NCBI RefSeq assembly: GCF_958295425.1
Contig: NC_081149.1
Span: 18,714,753 to 18,778,752 of the forward strand
Direction: 5' to 3'
Length of the DNA stretch: 64,000 bases
Source: Solea solea
Lineage: Eukaryota > Chordata > Actinopteri > Pleuronectiformes > Soleidae
The notes beneath the pieces were generated by a model. It did not search any database and was not told where the DNA came from. It saw only the letters and a list, made by a program, of their open reading frames with translations. The position numbers were made by a program, and so were the translations under genes. This document shows, one piece after another, positions 47,101-58,779 of this stretch (within the stretch, counting starts at the first letter, position 1; each line of letters starts with the position of its first letter).

Positions 47101-50100
47101 CAGACACAGCCAAGGAGAAATGTCTAAGGATCAATTTATAACCTACAATAACATAGTATTGGTGCTGGAACATCATTATCTACTTTTATAGAGTGACAGT
47201 CTTAAGAAAAAAAAATAATACAACACTGATCAATGTGAAATGAAATGACCTACACTGACAAAGTTCTTTTAGTGAGGTACTGATTTAAATCCATCATCAC
47301 TGTGGACGAGGACCACACGGCGGGTATAGTGGCTAGCACTGTTGCCTGGCAGCAAAAATACCTGGGTTCATGACCCAGTCCGGACGAGAGCGTTTCTGCA
47401 TGGAGTTCTCCCTTTTGGACTCTGTAAATTGCCTGTGTGTGTGCGCGGATGGTGACGTGTCCAGGGTGTACCCCACCTTTAGCGCTTTGTTAGCTGGGAT
47501 TGGCTCCAGTGACCTGTGACCCTCATTGTTGGGTTGAGATATTAAGCTGCAGCTGTTTCATAGGTGAATCTAAGAAACCTGGCTGCTGGACTCGATCAGC
47601 ATTTCACCTTTACCCTTACTTGCTCAGAGAATGTCTGGTCAGGTCAGAACACTGGTCCCGACGACTGGATACATTACTACAAACATGTTTACAGGTGTTC
47701 ATAGTCCCCATAGGATGTACCTTAAATGACTCAGTGATGCTACTCCAATGTCGCCAGGAGAATACATGTCTCAACAACTATCTATTTTATCAGGGCTATC
47801 CGATAGTCATCCATATACACCTTTGCTAAATGATTGACAGCTTGATTTTTATGACCAAGTTATTATTAGTACTTATTATGAAATAAGCAAGAATGTATGT
47901 GTAGATGTGTCCGAATTACCTTCTTGGTAAACCTCATATTCATTATTCCGTTTGATTAACTACACCAGTAGTGAGACGTGGACATTGATTGAGTGCTGTG
48001 TCAACATGGCCACAAGGTTCTGAACCGTTCACAGTCAAATATCTGTGGGTTAATGAGAGGCGTGCTTTTCACTCGAGTGCAGACCCTGATTTTAAAGCCT
48101 TGTCTGAGAGCCACATTGTGCTCTTACACAAGCACAAAACAATGGCAACCCTGTGTGGGTAAATGGAGGCAGAGTTTGGCTTGTGCCTGCTTGATACTGC
48201 ACTCTCACCTCACTCTTCCTGGTGGGTTCACACCTCTTTCTCCGAGATATTTTCGTTGTCATGGACCAAATGATTGACAGGGTGGCTGCAACTGCGTCAA
48301 TGCATCAGCAGAAATTGGGGTGCTGAAATGAAAAGAAGAAGAAGAAAAAGTTAGATATTTACATCATCAGTGTGCAGATTTAATTGTCAGCATCAGCTAC
48401 AGATGCTGAAGTTTTTATCCTTTACACCCCAAAATGGATTTTTACATTTGATGTGATCCCTGGTGAGTCTGTGTGTAACGTGCACTGCAGAGAAGACAAA
48501 AGGCCAATGTTCAGTTCCAAGTACTTAAATCCAGGCAGACAAGGTCATACGCAACTCAGACAAGGGCAAGGCAAGATCCAAAAAAAACAAAAATACAAAT
48601 TGAAAAAACCACGAGAGAGCAATGCACACTATGGTAACAAAGACAATTTGGCAAGGACACGTGGTGAATGCTGGACGATACATATACAGGTTGACTATGC
48701 GACACATACTCCACAAGAACAGAAGTGTGTTCCCTCTCCCAGGGCTGTGAGAAAAGTATGACATTATTAAGTCATTATTTATTTAGGAGTTCTTGCAGCT
48801 TGTTCTTGACGCATCATGTGAGCAGAGCTCTTTTTTGTGTGTGGTGTCCGACAACTATTGGCCAGTAATTTGATGTGGAATGGTTAATGTAGAAATATTG
48901 TCATTCCCTATGAGGACTTCCCAGGAATTCTGCATTTGAGTTTCTCGTTGAAGTGTGAAATTTCCTGGCCAGAACTAAGTTTGTTGTTGTTTTTGCCATC
49001 TTGAGAAAAATAACAAATTTCTCCGTTCCTGCGAATGTACAGGCCTTAAGTCAGAGTCCTGACACTGTAGCTGTGCCCCAGTCGTCAAGGCTGCATCCTC
49101 CAAATGTGCATTCATCATCCGGATGTTGTCAAAATGCATTACAGCACAGCGGGCTGTCCCAGTTGTCACAGGAGTCGTCGGCTCCTTCAAATGCGGCTGA
49201 CGCTTGCCCGTCCATGAAGGATGCATCACGGCTGACAATATCTCATAATTGTTTGCACGCCAGCTGCACATTAATAAAGGTGGTGGTAATGCACCTTTCA
49301 GCTGGTTTGTCAACTGCTAAAAAAAAAAAAAAAAAAAATAGCATTACAATAGTTTATACAAGAAATAGCATGGATTTTTTGTATAATTTAAAAAATAATA
49401 TTGATATCAGTCATAGTATAATAATGACGATGACTACTTCTATTATTACTATAATAATGATAATAGCCCTGCAACTGGATCTGGATCCTGCAACCCAGGG
49501 GTCATGACATGATGGTGCTGGTCACAACCAGACCAGCTCTCTCTCTTGTCGTTTCCAGTCTAAGTCTCTGACTTCAGTTTCATATTTATGCAAGAAACTT
49601 TTCCTTTCTCTTCCCATTTTGATTGGTTTCTTATTTGCTGTCTCATTTGCATTGGTCCAACTCAAATATAAATGTGTAATGCATGAATTAAACAAACAAG
49701 AGCCCCCTTTAGGATTGAGAGAATAGACATGAGAACATTGTCACAGAGCTGCTTTTATGAATCAGTAGATCCCAGCTGAGATGGCTCTGTAAAGCTTCTC
49801 TTTGGAAGAAAGCAGCACATCACAGACATTAAGCTTCATGCTCCCTTTTTTTTTTTTCTTTTTTTTTTTAACACAGTGTCTTTCTGTGCCATGGAGACCT
49901 AAAAGGCCAAGGCTGTCTGCATACATCTTTTCAAATATTCAGTAATGCGTAAGAAGTCTTGTTTTGTCTACTCAGTCCATTCCTTCTCTCACAACCCCCG
50001 CCCACCTTCTTCTGCCTGTCTGTCTGTCTGTCTCAGGTGTGACATACATGGAGGTCCGTCGGCCTCGCCGAGTCATGATACTCGTGAACCCTCACAGTGG

Positions 50101-53100
50101 ACGTGGCCAGGCTCTGCAGCTCTTCACTGCCCACATAGAGAGCATGCTCACCGAGGCGGCTGTTCCCTACAGTCTCATCATCACAGGTCAGTGCGGTATA
50201 GAGACTTTACCTCGCGTGTTATTCATGCATTAGATAACAATCTTTTCAAGGTCAGTCTGACAGCGGGGGGGGATTAAACTTCCAAACCCATCGTGGTGCA
50301 ATCATGGATAGATGATGAGAGTCTGAGCACATCACGCATCGAGCAAGAGCCTGTTGAGATGCGTGATGTGTATTATTACTTTCAGACTCTCAGACACACA
50401 GAAATGACTCCTGAATATTATTTATGCTCATTTTGGAATTGTAATCATGTGATTTACTTATCATTGAGAAATATGAGAAATCAGCGCCACATAATCTATC
50501 ACCCGTTATACACGTCCATGAATCCATCGGTTTTGCCACACCGACTGACTGACTCACACACCCACATTGCCATTTAAGTTGCTGCAGACTCTGCATGAGT
50601 TGGTGATGGCTTTTTCTGACCTTAACTACTGTCCTCTGACGGTTACTGTCACCGGCATCTCTGAGATCCAAGGAATCTCTGAAGAGCAAGGAAGGGCTTT
50701 TTTTTTTTTTTAGTCATACCAAAAAGGTCAGAGCACAGTGCATCACTGACCCTTTAAACACAGCCTCACTGTACAGCAGCTGAATCTCTGATGCCGAGAG
50801 GAGCAGGAGGGGAAAATAATGTGTTTTTAAGAACACACGCCGATGTGCAAACTCCTGGTACTTAAAGAAAGGACAACAGCTGGATGGTGACGACAAAGAC
50901 AGAGTAATTACTGATGTCAACCTGGGCCAGAAGACTGGAGTAGAGCAGAAAGGGTGGGGGGAGAAGGGCCTTCAGCGGTCAGACACGGGAGCCAGGCAGA
51001 TGTGACTAGGAGTGGATTAACCTTTGCTAGAGGCAGAGCTCCTTGATGAACATATCACATAGCCTTTTTCCCCAAGGAAGAGCAAGAAGAAAATGTAAGA
51101 AGCATTCAGTGCACCAAGTTTTATTTTTGCCCCAGTTAACCACATGGGAAGGTGGTGGGTGTTACGAGGGGCATGGATTTACCCAGTAATTATACAATTG
51201 TCTGTAATCAGGAATTGTCCTCGGGCTTAGGTTCACGTTCATGTTTATTTGGCAGTGACTCCTTGGATAACGAAGTGGCTGGAAAGTATAGCATCAGCCA
51301 TGCAGCATGGGTCCTGGCGGGCTCAAAATGCTGAGTCAGCTGTGCCCCTGACTGTCAGCACAGCACTAGATCACCCAACAGGAGGGGGTGTGTGTGTGTG
51401 TGTATACTTTTTTTAATTTTTTACCTCTTATGGACTATAAATACTGATCAATTATTAGAGTAAGGAATACGCAATTAAAACAGGCATACATGCATTATAC
51501 CACTTTTATGTTCATTTATGCTGGGTATTTTACAAATAGGTATATTTGACATTGTACCATATGCTGTGTGTTGATGTCAAAGAAGCGTTTCTGTCATGAC
51601 AGACAATCTATTTCTGATTCTAAACTTGTCAGGGCCAGTAGGCCTTTAAGCCCTGAAGTGCTAAAATCCAGCTCGAGTCAAGCAGGACCACCTTTAAGTT
51701 CTGGTTAAGGTGACACTTAAGATGTTAGGGTTGAGGTCGAACCTTATTTTTGACCAATTGGTTAAGTTCATGGGTAAGATTTAAATTGTGGTTAGGTTCA
51801 GCATTAATGGGTTATGGTTAAGGTTAGGGATAAGGTTTTGTTTAGGGTGTATGTGTGTGTGTGAGAGAGAGAGCAGAGTAAAGGGAAAGAGGATGGGATG
51901 CAGTTCCTGTTTTTATTTCAGTTTTGTCCTTGATCAATACATCAGCTGGAGTGGGAAATACTTCCTCCATGATGCAGAGCATCAAAACTCACTAACTTTG
52001 TTGTCTGTCTGTCTGCCTCACTCTCTCTCTCTCCCTCCCTCTGTGTTTAAAGCTATCTCTCCCCCACACATGCCACTACACTGCGGAGTCTGTGGATTGT
52101 ACAGAGACCCCTGCAGAGAAACCCTCTTAAAGCTGCTGCCAATAAAACTAGGTTAAAACAGCTCAGTTATACACCAGCCCATTAACCCTCAGACACATAA
52201 CAAACACAAAAGGCACAGTCACACACACACACACAGATATTGGTGGGTCACAGATGTTGGCAGGCCCGTTAAGCTGTCTTGGAGCCGTTGAGTAGCCACT
52301 GGATTGATTAATGTGATGTTTCTGTTCTGATAAGGGGAAATTGAATCCCCTTTCTCCCTAATCTCCTTGATCCTACACCAGAGGCTGGCGATGATGGGGC
52401 CGTGTCTCTTCTCTGTCCTTGTCCCTGTTTTTGTCTCATATTTCTCTCTCCCCCTCACTTGTGCCTCACAGAGCACCAGAACCATGCACGGGAGCTGGTG
52501 AGGAAGGCAGACTTGTCCCAGTGGGATGCCCTGGTTATTATGTCTGGAGACGGGCTGCTGTTTGAGGTGCTTTAACTTTACCTGACCTATTTCTGTTTCA
52601 AAGAACCACTATTGTAATCCAAGCACATGTGGAAATTGTAAAAACTCCCCCCTGACCCCGGTGTCTGTTTTTTAGCCCTTTTCAGAATAGTAAAATCTTA
52701 ATTTGTATTTACACATGACAAAGGAGTCCTGTTGTCGTGATTCCTGCACTGTGAGGCCTTGTCTCTGCGCAGTGCTGTATTGTGAATGCATAAATCCTCA
52801 TGAGACCAGGGTTGTTTCAGATTTCCTATGAAGTACATTTTCATTCATTTATTCTATTTGAAAATAGGGACAAAACATGTGAATGTGCCAGATTGTAGCT
52901 ATTGGTCAATATCTTTCTGTAGTCCTTAGGCAGGATGATGCGACTTTATGATGACATCGAAACACAGCAATGTACACATAATAATGAGCTGTTAGAATTT
53001 GTTATTTTTGGACACACACCAATTAGTGATCATGAATTGAACCCATCCTTATTAAAACACCAGCAGTGACACATACAAGCCAGGTGTCTGGGAAAAAAAT

Positions 53101-55274
53101 GGGGGATTGGGTGCCTTGCTCAGGGACATCCCATCCTGGGATTGAACCAGCATCCTTCCAGTTACAAGCCCAATTCCTTTCCTCTTGGCCATGGGCTGTA
53201 GTGACACCTATATTAAGTACAGCCACAAATGGACTGAATAAAATAAAACCCACAACAACTTTAAGTGCCATTGCATGGTTTTGTTATAACACAGACATCA
53301 TTTTCTATTTAGGAAAATATTCTAATTCAGCTTTTTTCCCCCCCCCTTTCAGGTGATAAATGGTCTAATGGAGCGAGAGGACTGGCAAGAGGCCATCCAG
53401 ACTCCTCTCGGAATTCTACCTGGTGGCTCAGGCAATGCCTTGGCTGCCTCCGTCCACCACTACTCACAGTGAGTCAGTCCACTAATGAGTCATTTAAATG
53501 CATGGAGTAACAGCGCAAAAGAAGACCAAAGACAAAACCATCCTCGGCCTAAAAAAAGAACGGTTTATCTCCTTTCTATGTAATTATGCCAAAGGCTGAC
53601 TGGGCACATCGCTCCTCAGGAGGGAACGGAGGCAGTGGAGCAAATTGGAACTACTTTGCCGTGCAGCCAGAGGTCATTTAAGGCTGATAACTCTCAAAGG
53701 AATGATGTAATGGGTTTGAAAACTTGCACATTATGAGCGTTATAGTCCCAAGTGCAGGTTGCCCTGCACATTTTCAGGATATTATCTCCATCTGCTGGTT
53801 GGTTCTTGGCACAGCACAAGAGATTGAAATAAAAAGAATTTGGCCTATAAATGTATTTATGCCCAAGCGTAATAACCAGAGTCTGTAAGCTGTCATGGTG
53901 TATGTATATTTATAGACGTATTCACAATACAAAAAAACCCGTAACCACCACATTTAAATGTAGTAATGTCCTTGCACCAGTATATAGCATTAGCAGGAAA
54001 TTGATTTATTGAATGATGTGTGCTCACCTCTGCTTCACTCGGTGGTGATATCCAGTTGTTCTGTAACGTCACAGACCAAAACAACTTAAGTACCATGTTG
54101 AGCACCATTCCATGTCTTTCTACCATCCATTAACTTCAAACTGTTTAATTCTTTTCGCGGACAGGGCATGAATTCTGTTATCTCATCGCCGGTCTAAAAA
54201 TGTATCAGTCTGGATTCCATCATGGTTTTTATACAGTCTATGCACCTGCACCAGTGAATGTATATGTGCAATAGTAATTTGAATAACTAGCACAGCGTTA
54301 CATCTTGTAAAAAATATTGATTTTTTATTGCAGCTATTGTTATTCTGACTGTTCTTTACAACAACCCACTCAGGTCACCCCCAGCCTGGAATGAAGAACT
54401 GCTCTTGAGCTGTGGCTTCATGTTGTGCAAAGGTCTTGTCGGCTCTTTGGACCTGGTGTCGATCCACTTGTCGTCTCAGCAGCGCCTCTTCTCCTTCCTC
54501 TCCCTGGCCTGGGGCTTTGTGGCAGATGTCGACATTGAGAGTGAGAAGTACCGCCATGTTGGCGCCATCCGCTTTCTGATGGGCACCCTGGTGCGCCTGT
54601 ACTCCCTCAAAGTCTATCAGGGCAAATTAGCATATCTACCCGTTAAGGAGACACCAAAACCTCAGAAAGGCACCATAACAGCTAGCCACCCTCCCTCCAC
54701 ACCTCAGCACCCTTCACTCTGCTCCTCCCTTCCCTGTCAGCTTATCCCCACGTCCCCAAATCAGAATCATCATCGCAATCACAGCACCACAAACTCCAAC
54801 CCCAACACCATCACCACCACCAGTGTTATCACTACCAAAGGAACTGAGACGCAAGGTGATGCCAAGACCAAGACACTGGTGGATTCTCTGCTCCCTGGCC
54901 TGGACCAGCCAGTACCGGAGAGCTGGACAGTGGTCAAGGAGGAGGACTTTGTGTTGGTGCTGGCCATTTACCAGTCCCACCTTGCTGAGGACCTGTGGAC
55001 GGCTCCTGGTGCGATGGCAGATGACGGGTTCATTCATCTGTTTTACGTGACAGCCGGAATTTCTCGGCCCGCCCTGCTACGCCTTTTCCTTGCCATGGAG
55101 AAGGGCTCCCACTTAGCGTGCGGCTGCCCTCACCTCGTGTACAAGAAGGTGAAGGCCCTGCGGCTCGAGCCAATCTCTCCACAAGGCGTGATCTCTGTGG
55201 ACGGGGAGATGGTGGAATACGGGCCTGTTCAAGCACAAATTCACCCAGGGCTGGCCAGACTCATATATGGCTGA
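43050..55274 (+). CDS. sphk1: Sphingosine kinase 1 with SPHK2-type N-terminal domain (five exons, 557 aa)
   Basis: It phosphorylates sphingosine to sphingosine-1-phosphate. Coding exons: 43050-43461, 50037-50186, 52472-52566, 53353-53468, 54374-55274; all junctions are GT-AG and in frame. Residues 1-137 form a domain (LYGEFTDTL, VSLKESSLTIQRI, ERWAHAIRDAAG) alignable by eye with the SPHK2 N-terminus and absent from human SPHK1. The DAGK-type catalytic domain follows: VMILVNPHSGRG, SGDG (212-215), LPGGSGNALA (241-250), ADVDIESEKYR, and near the end SVDGE. The core is SPHK1-like (GQALQLF, WTVVKEEDFVLVLA, HLFYVTAG, RLFLAMEKG), while the last segment VEYGPVQAQIHPG resembles SPHK2. A Thr/Asn/Pro-rich linker of about 80 residues interrupts the C-terminal lobe. 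Neighbouring prpsap1, cygb and fbf1 match human SPHK1 at 17q25, so I call sphk1. The start is the first ATG of a GC-rich exon and is well placed. Confidence 0.88.
43593..43839. mobile_element. Non-autonomous DNA transposon remnant with about 42-bp inverted ends
   Basis: The left arm 43593-43634 (containing CTGGTCCTGGGGACCCACTG) and the right arm 43797-43839 are close reverse complements, meeting at CCTGCATGTTTT on both sides. The interior ends in CAGAAATAAAGTACATTAG, which looks like a LINE tail inserted between the arms. This terminus type (GGTCCTnGGGACC, CCTGCATGTTTTAG) is common in fish genomes. Confidence 0.7.
47310..47545 (+). mobile_element. L2-type tail with tRNA-like 5' part (SINE-like)
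   Basis: It reads GTATAGTGGCTAGCACTGTT, then CCTGGGTTCATGACCC (a degenerate B-box), GCATGGAGTTCTC and the tail CCAGGGTGTACCCC, GCTGGGATTGGCTCCAG, GTGACCCTCA. This is the full order of a common fish LINE-derived short element, and it shares its tail with 3535-3668 and 16412-16545. Confidence 0.75.
50187..52471 (+). other. sphk1 intron 2
   Basis: A 2.3-kb intron. It contains an AAGGTTAGG-rich segment (51640-51845) like that at 28310-28700, short GT/CA microsatellites (51390-51404, 52218-52235) and a CT-rich run (52020-52044). An exact inverted match, ATGCGTGATGTG/CACATCACGCAT, lies at about 50328-50370. No gene is seen. Confidence 0.5.
53085..53215 (-). mobile_element. tRNA-derived SINE-like fragment in sphk1 intron 3
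   Basis: The run GGTGCCTTGCTCAGGGACAT, GGGATTGAACCAGC, TCCTTCCAGTTACAAGCCC is a familiar fish SINE/tRNA-like pattern in which the minus strand carries a GGTTCAATCCC B-box. Truncated, ends unclear. Confidence 0.6.
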
Positions 55275-58200
55275 ATCTGGATTATCTTAATCCGTGTCTG
55301 GTTGTAGAGCTTTGTAGTTTGGCCTTTTTATACTCAGTCTCGTTTCCTTTATGTGTGTCGTGTTTCCAGAAGTGCCAAAGACATTTTATCAGCCTGGACA
55401 TTCTTCTATTTTTCTACAGAAACGACATCCTGTGCTCTCGATGTCTGATTCAGGGTCAAAGCCATGGTCGGTTGTTCTCGCTGCTGGCTGGCACCAGCTT
55501 AGAGAACAAAGAGGGGAGTTTTGTGTGTATGCGCATTAGAAAGAAATATCACTAAAGTGTGTGTTTGTGGAGATGGATCAGAGCTATCAGAGGTGTCATG
55601 CTGTTGCCGGACCATATAAGCATGACATGTAAAAAGAAGCACAATTTTCCATACATCAGGCCGCCAATCTCCCTGCTGGGTAACCGCACTTATAACATCA
55701 CCTCCCCCTCGGTTTGGAGGTATTGACATATCTGTAATCTTTGCATAGTTTTTTTACTAAAATCTCCTAATGCAATGTCAGATCTATTAAAGTACTGAGC
55801 TTGAGCACCCACTCCCTCTCTGCGTGCACACATCCTACAGCTGCTTATAGATGCAGTGCATGTGAGGCAGACAGAAACCTGGCCAGCTGAGCTTAGACCT
55901 CCACCAGCGCTCAATCCCTTCCATGTCCCCTTCCTCCTCTTACGTGATCTCCAACCATCATCAAAACTGTCAGAACTGCCTACGCAAACACAGTCTTCTT
56001 ACACTACTACTACTTTCTTTTCCCCATCCCCCCCCTCCTCCTCCTCCTCCTCATACAGTACATACAGTAGAGTACACTATACATCACTGCAGCACTTAGC
56101 GGGGGGAGGGGCATGATCTGTTAGTCCAGTGTGCACATGATCCCCTAACATCTTGCCATCTTAAAATTGTACGGGCTCTTTTCTTCCCGCCAGCAGCATC
56201 TAATGTGTACTTCATTTTAAGCTTTACATTTGCAGAAGTGTAATCAACAGAGAGGAGGATTTTCTTCATATGAAAAAGTGAGTTTTGAAATGCACAAGAA
56301 TGGCTAAAGCACAACAAAATGGAAAGTGTGGGCTTCCACACTTGGGCCAGTCAGCATCCCCATGCAGTCCAAGTGAGCTGGAGGGAGTCAAGTGTTCTCC
56401 ACGACCATGTGGCCTTTTTGCTGCAGTTGGTGATGAGCATTAGTGCACTGGAGAGTGCAGATGTTGATGATAATGACGCATCATCATCAGTGACCCCTCA
56501 CCCTCTCTCATACACACATCATTTTGTTTCAGGTCACAATCCCAGAACTGTTTCATGCATCAGCTCAAACTCTCTTTCAAACGATACAGAATGTCATCAG
56601 GGTAGCAGACACCATACTGTCCTACTGTGTGAATGCTACTGTATGTGCTAAAACCAAACTGTATGACATTGACAGATTCATGGGTTTCACAGAATGCTGT
56701 TGATCGGGTTCTGGGGTTTTGAGTGTGTCACAGTCAGTGCAGTAATCTGTAGCACACATTCTTTATGTTTACTGCTGGATCAATGAGTGACTGCTGTCAC
56801 TGAAAGGAGCATAACATTTTTATTTTTTTCATATACTTGCAAATAAGACAAAGGTTTCTTTAGGGTCGGTCTTAAAGTTATTGGGGAAAGGCTAGCGCTC
56901 ATATGACTAAAGTTTCCATTTACAATTTAATTTAGCTTTACACTTGGAAATGTAACAAAATAAAAGAATCAACCGTTATTCAAGTACATATTTCTAGGAT
57001 GTTCATAATAAAATGCATGTACCCCAAGGCTGTTTATAATATGTACACGAGAAAAATGCAGGCTGTCCCCTTTATGCATTTTCAGATTCAAAGACCAAAG
57101 ATGTGCTTTAATAATCAAGAGATGGAAGAGAATAGTCAGCACACTGATTAATCTCCTGCTGTTTGTTTCCTGACATCTGACTGTTTGAGCTGAACTTGTA
57201 ATGATTTGAGTTTTGCCAGCCAAATCCTCTTATGCGACCATTAAATGGCAAAGACAATGGGGATCACCACAGTAAACTGTAGCATGCGTAAGTACATAGA
57301 TTGATTTTTGTAAAAGATTGTCTCAACTTCATAAAGATCTACTTTACCTTTTAGGCTTAAAATCATATGAATGTTCAACATACAGTATTATGCATCCAAA
57401 TACGTTGACACATTATATGCAACTTAATTTACCTTTAAAATTAGAGCAATAATAAGTCATGAGTTACTGTGGGCTTGTAATCTATAATTTCCTCCCTGCG
57501 CTGAGAATAATTATTCAGTTATGTGTATATTAATGTACAGTAACATTCTGGCTGATTGTGTGAAGATACATGAAGTTAGTATGTGGCAACATTTTATAAC
57601 CATTTTTAATTTGATAAAAAAAGCATCCTTTCAGCAAAATGCACTACCCCCATAACCACGCCCTTCTCCCTCCCTAATTATTTTCATACAGTCCCCATAA
57701 CAGACTATGATGTACTTGAAGTTGACCTGAGTCAACATCTGTAAAATTTCATTTTCACTGCAGTGCCGATTTTTTTTTTTTTTTTTTGCCTTTATCTTGA
57801 TTTGACATATCTGTGTGATAACTGTGACTGACCTTCTATCATTACTGTAGCCTCAGCAGAGTTATCAGGGCACTGTTTAATGTGTAAAGCACATTTCATA
57901 AGGGCGAGGAATGAACCTATGCAAACATTTTTTTCTGTTTTTTGTGTGATTGCAGTAATCTGGAGTAAGGGGTCTCTCTCTTTGCTTGAATCCTCAAATA
58001 TTACTCCTCTAGCAGGAGTTAAACACATTTGGATTATATCCATATGTTAACTGACTTTGTCAAAGAGCCGCCTCTTTTATATTATTTTATTGTAATTGTT
58101 TATGATTGAAATTGACTTAAAAACATGCAAAATCCATTATGTCAATGCCACTGTTAAGTTGCGGTACAATACTGTTAAAATGTTGCCGTCCACTGGCTTC

Positions 58201-58740
58201 TTCTTGGCTGTAATCCTGTCTAATCCCATTTGTTTGAAACACAAATGTCCAGACATTTTATAAATGAGTGACAAAAGCTGAGAAGCCAATGATGTTCTCT
58301 AATAATTGGAATATGCCATGTCTTGTTATCATATCCATACTGACATAGGAAAAGGGGGAGATAGGGGAACAATGTTTCATTTATAGCTTTGCTGTTTTAT
58401 GTGATGATATAAACTGACAATAGTTTGATGGATTTGTGTGAAAAAAATATTCTGTAAATGACATTTATGTTTGCAGCTTGTTTTTACTTTGAGTAAAAAA
58501 AAAAAAAGGGAAAGTAGTTTCTCTAGAAAGTGCCTTAGTCAATGCCCAAGATAGCAAATACCCCAAAAAAAGACAAAAGAAAATGAATTCCTTAAACATA
58601 AACACACAAATTCTCTATATAAAAAATGAAATGTGACCTGTGTATCATCAAGTGTGTGATCTGTGACGTTTTTTGGAGAGACGTTTAACTGGATTTAAGG
58701 GTTGAGAAACTATATTCAGTTATACACTTGTTAAACTGAC
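55275..58740. other. sphk1 3' UTR and downstream spacer
   Basis: After the sphk1 stop, ATTAAA at 55786-55791 is a possible polyadenylation signal; others (AATAAA near 56960 and 57007) are further away. A (CTC)n tract lies at 56034-56053, and poly-T at about 57769-57787. No gene is seen. Confidence 0.45.
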
Positions 58741-58755
58741 TGTTGACCACCAGGT

Positions 58756-58779
58756 ATATACAGTATATATACTGTATAT
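58756..58779. repeat. Perfect 24-bp palindrome
   Basis: ATATACAGTATA is followed immediately by its exact reverse complement TATACTGTATAT with no spacer. It is isolated in AT-rich spacer, not inside a longer TA microsatellite. Confidence 0.85.

Larger units (their letters stand above)
43462..50036 (+). other. sphk1 intron 1
   Basis: A 6.6-kb intron with a MITE-like inverted repeat (43593-43839), (AC)n at 44088-44115, (TG)n at 46542-46587, an L2-like tail at 47310-47545 and a poly-A of 19 at 49320-49338. I see no other gene. A segment at 45990-46190 is somewhat GC-richer with a good acceptor but no convincing in-phase donor. Confidence 0.55.

Noticed and set aside
47310..47545. tRNA gene suggested by GGTTCATGACC
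   Set aside because: A-box and cloverleaf are not formed, and the rest matches a LINE-derived short element.
54714..55037. Minus-strand open frames opposite the last sphk1 exon
   Set aside because: Shadows of a GC-rich coding exon; no family resemblance.
43050..55274. Calling the kinase sphk2 because of its N-terminal domain
   Set aside because: Core motifs (GQALQLF, WTVVKEEDFVLVLA, HLFYVTAG) and neighbouring genes fit SPHK1; the domain is likely ancestral.
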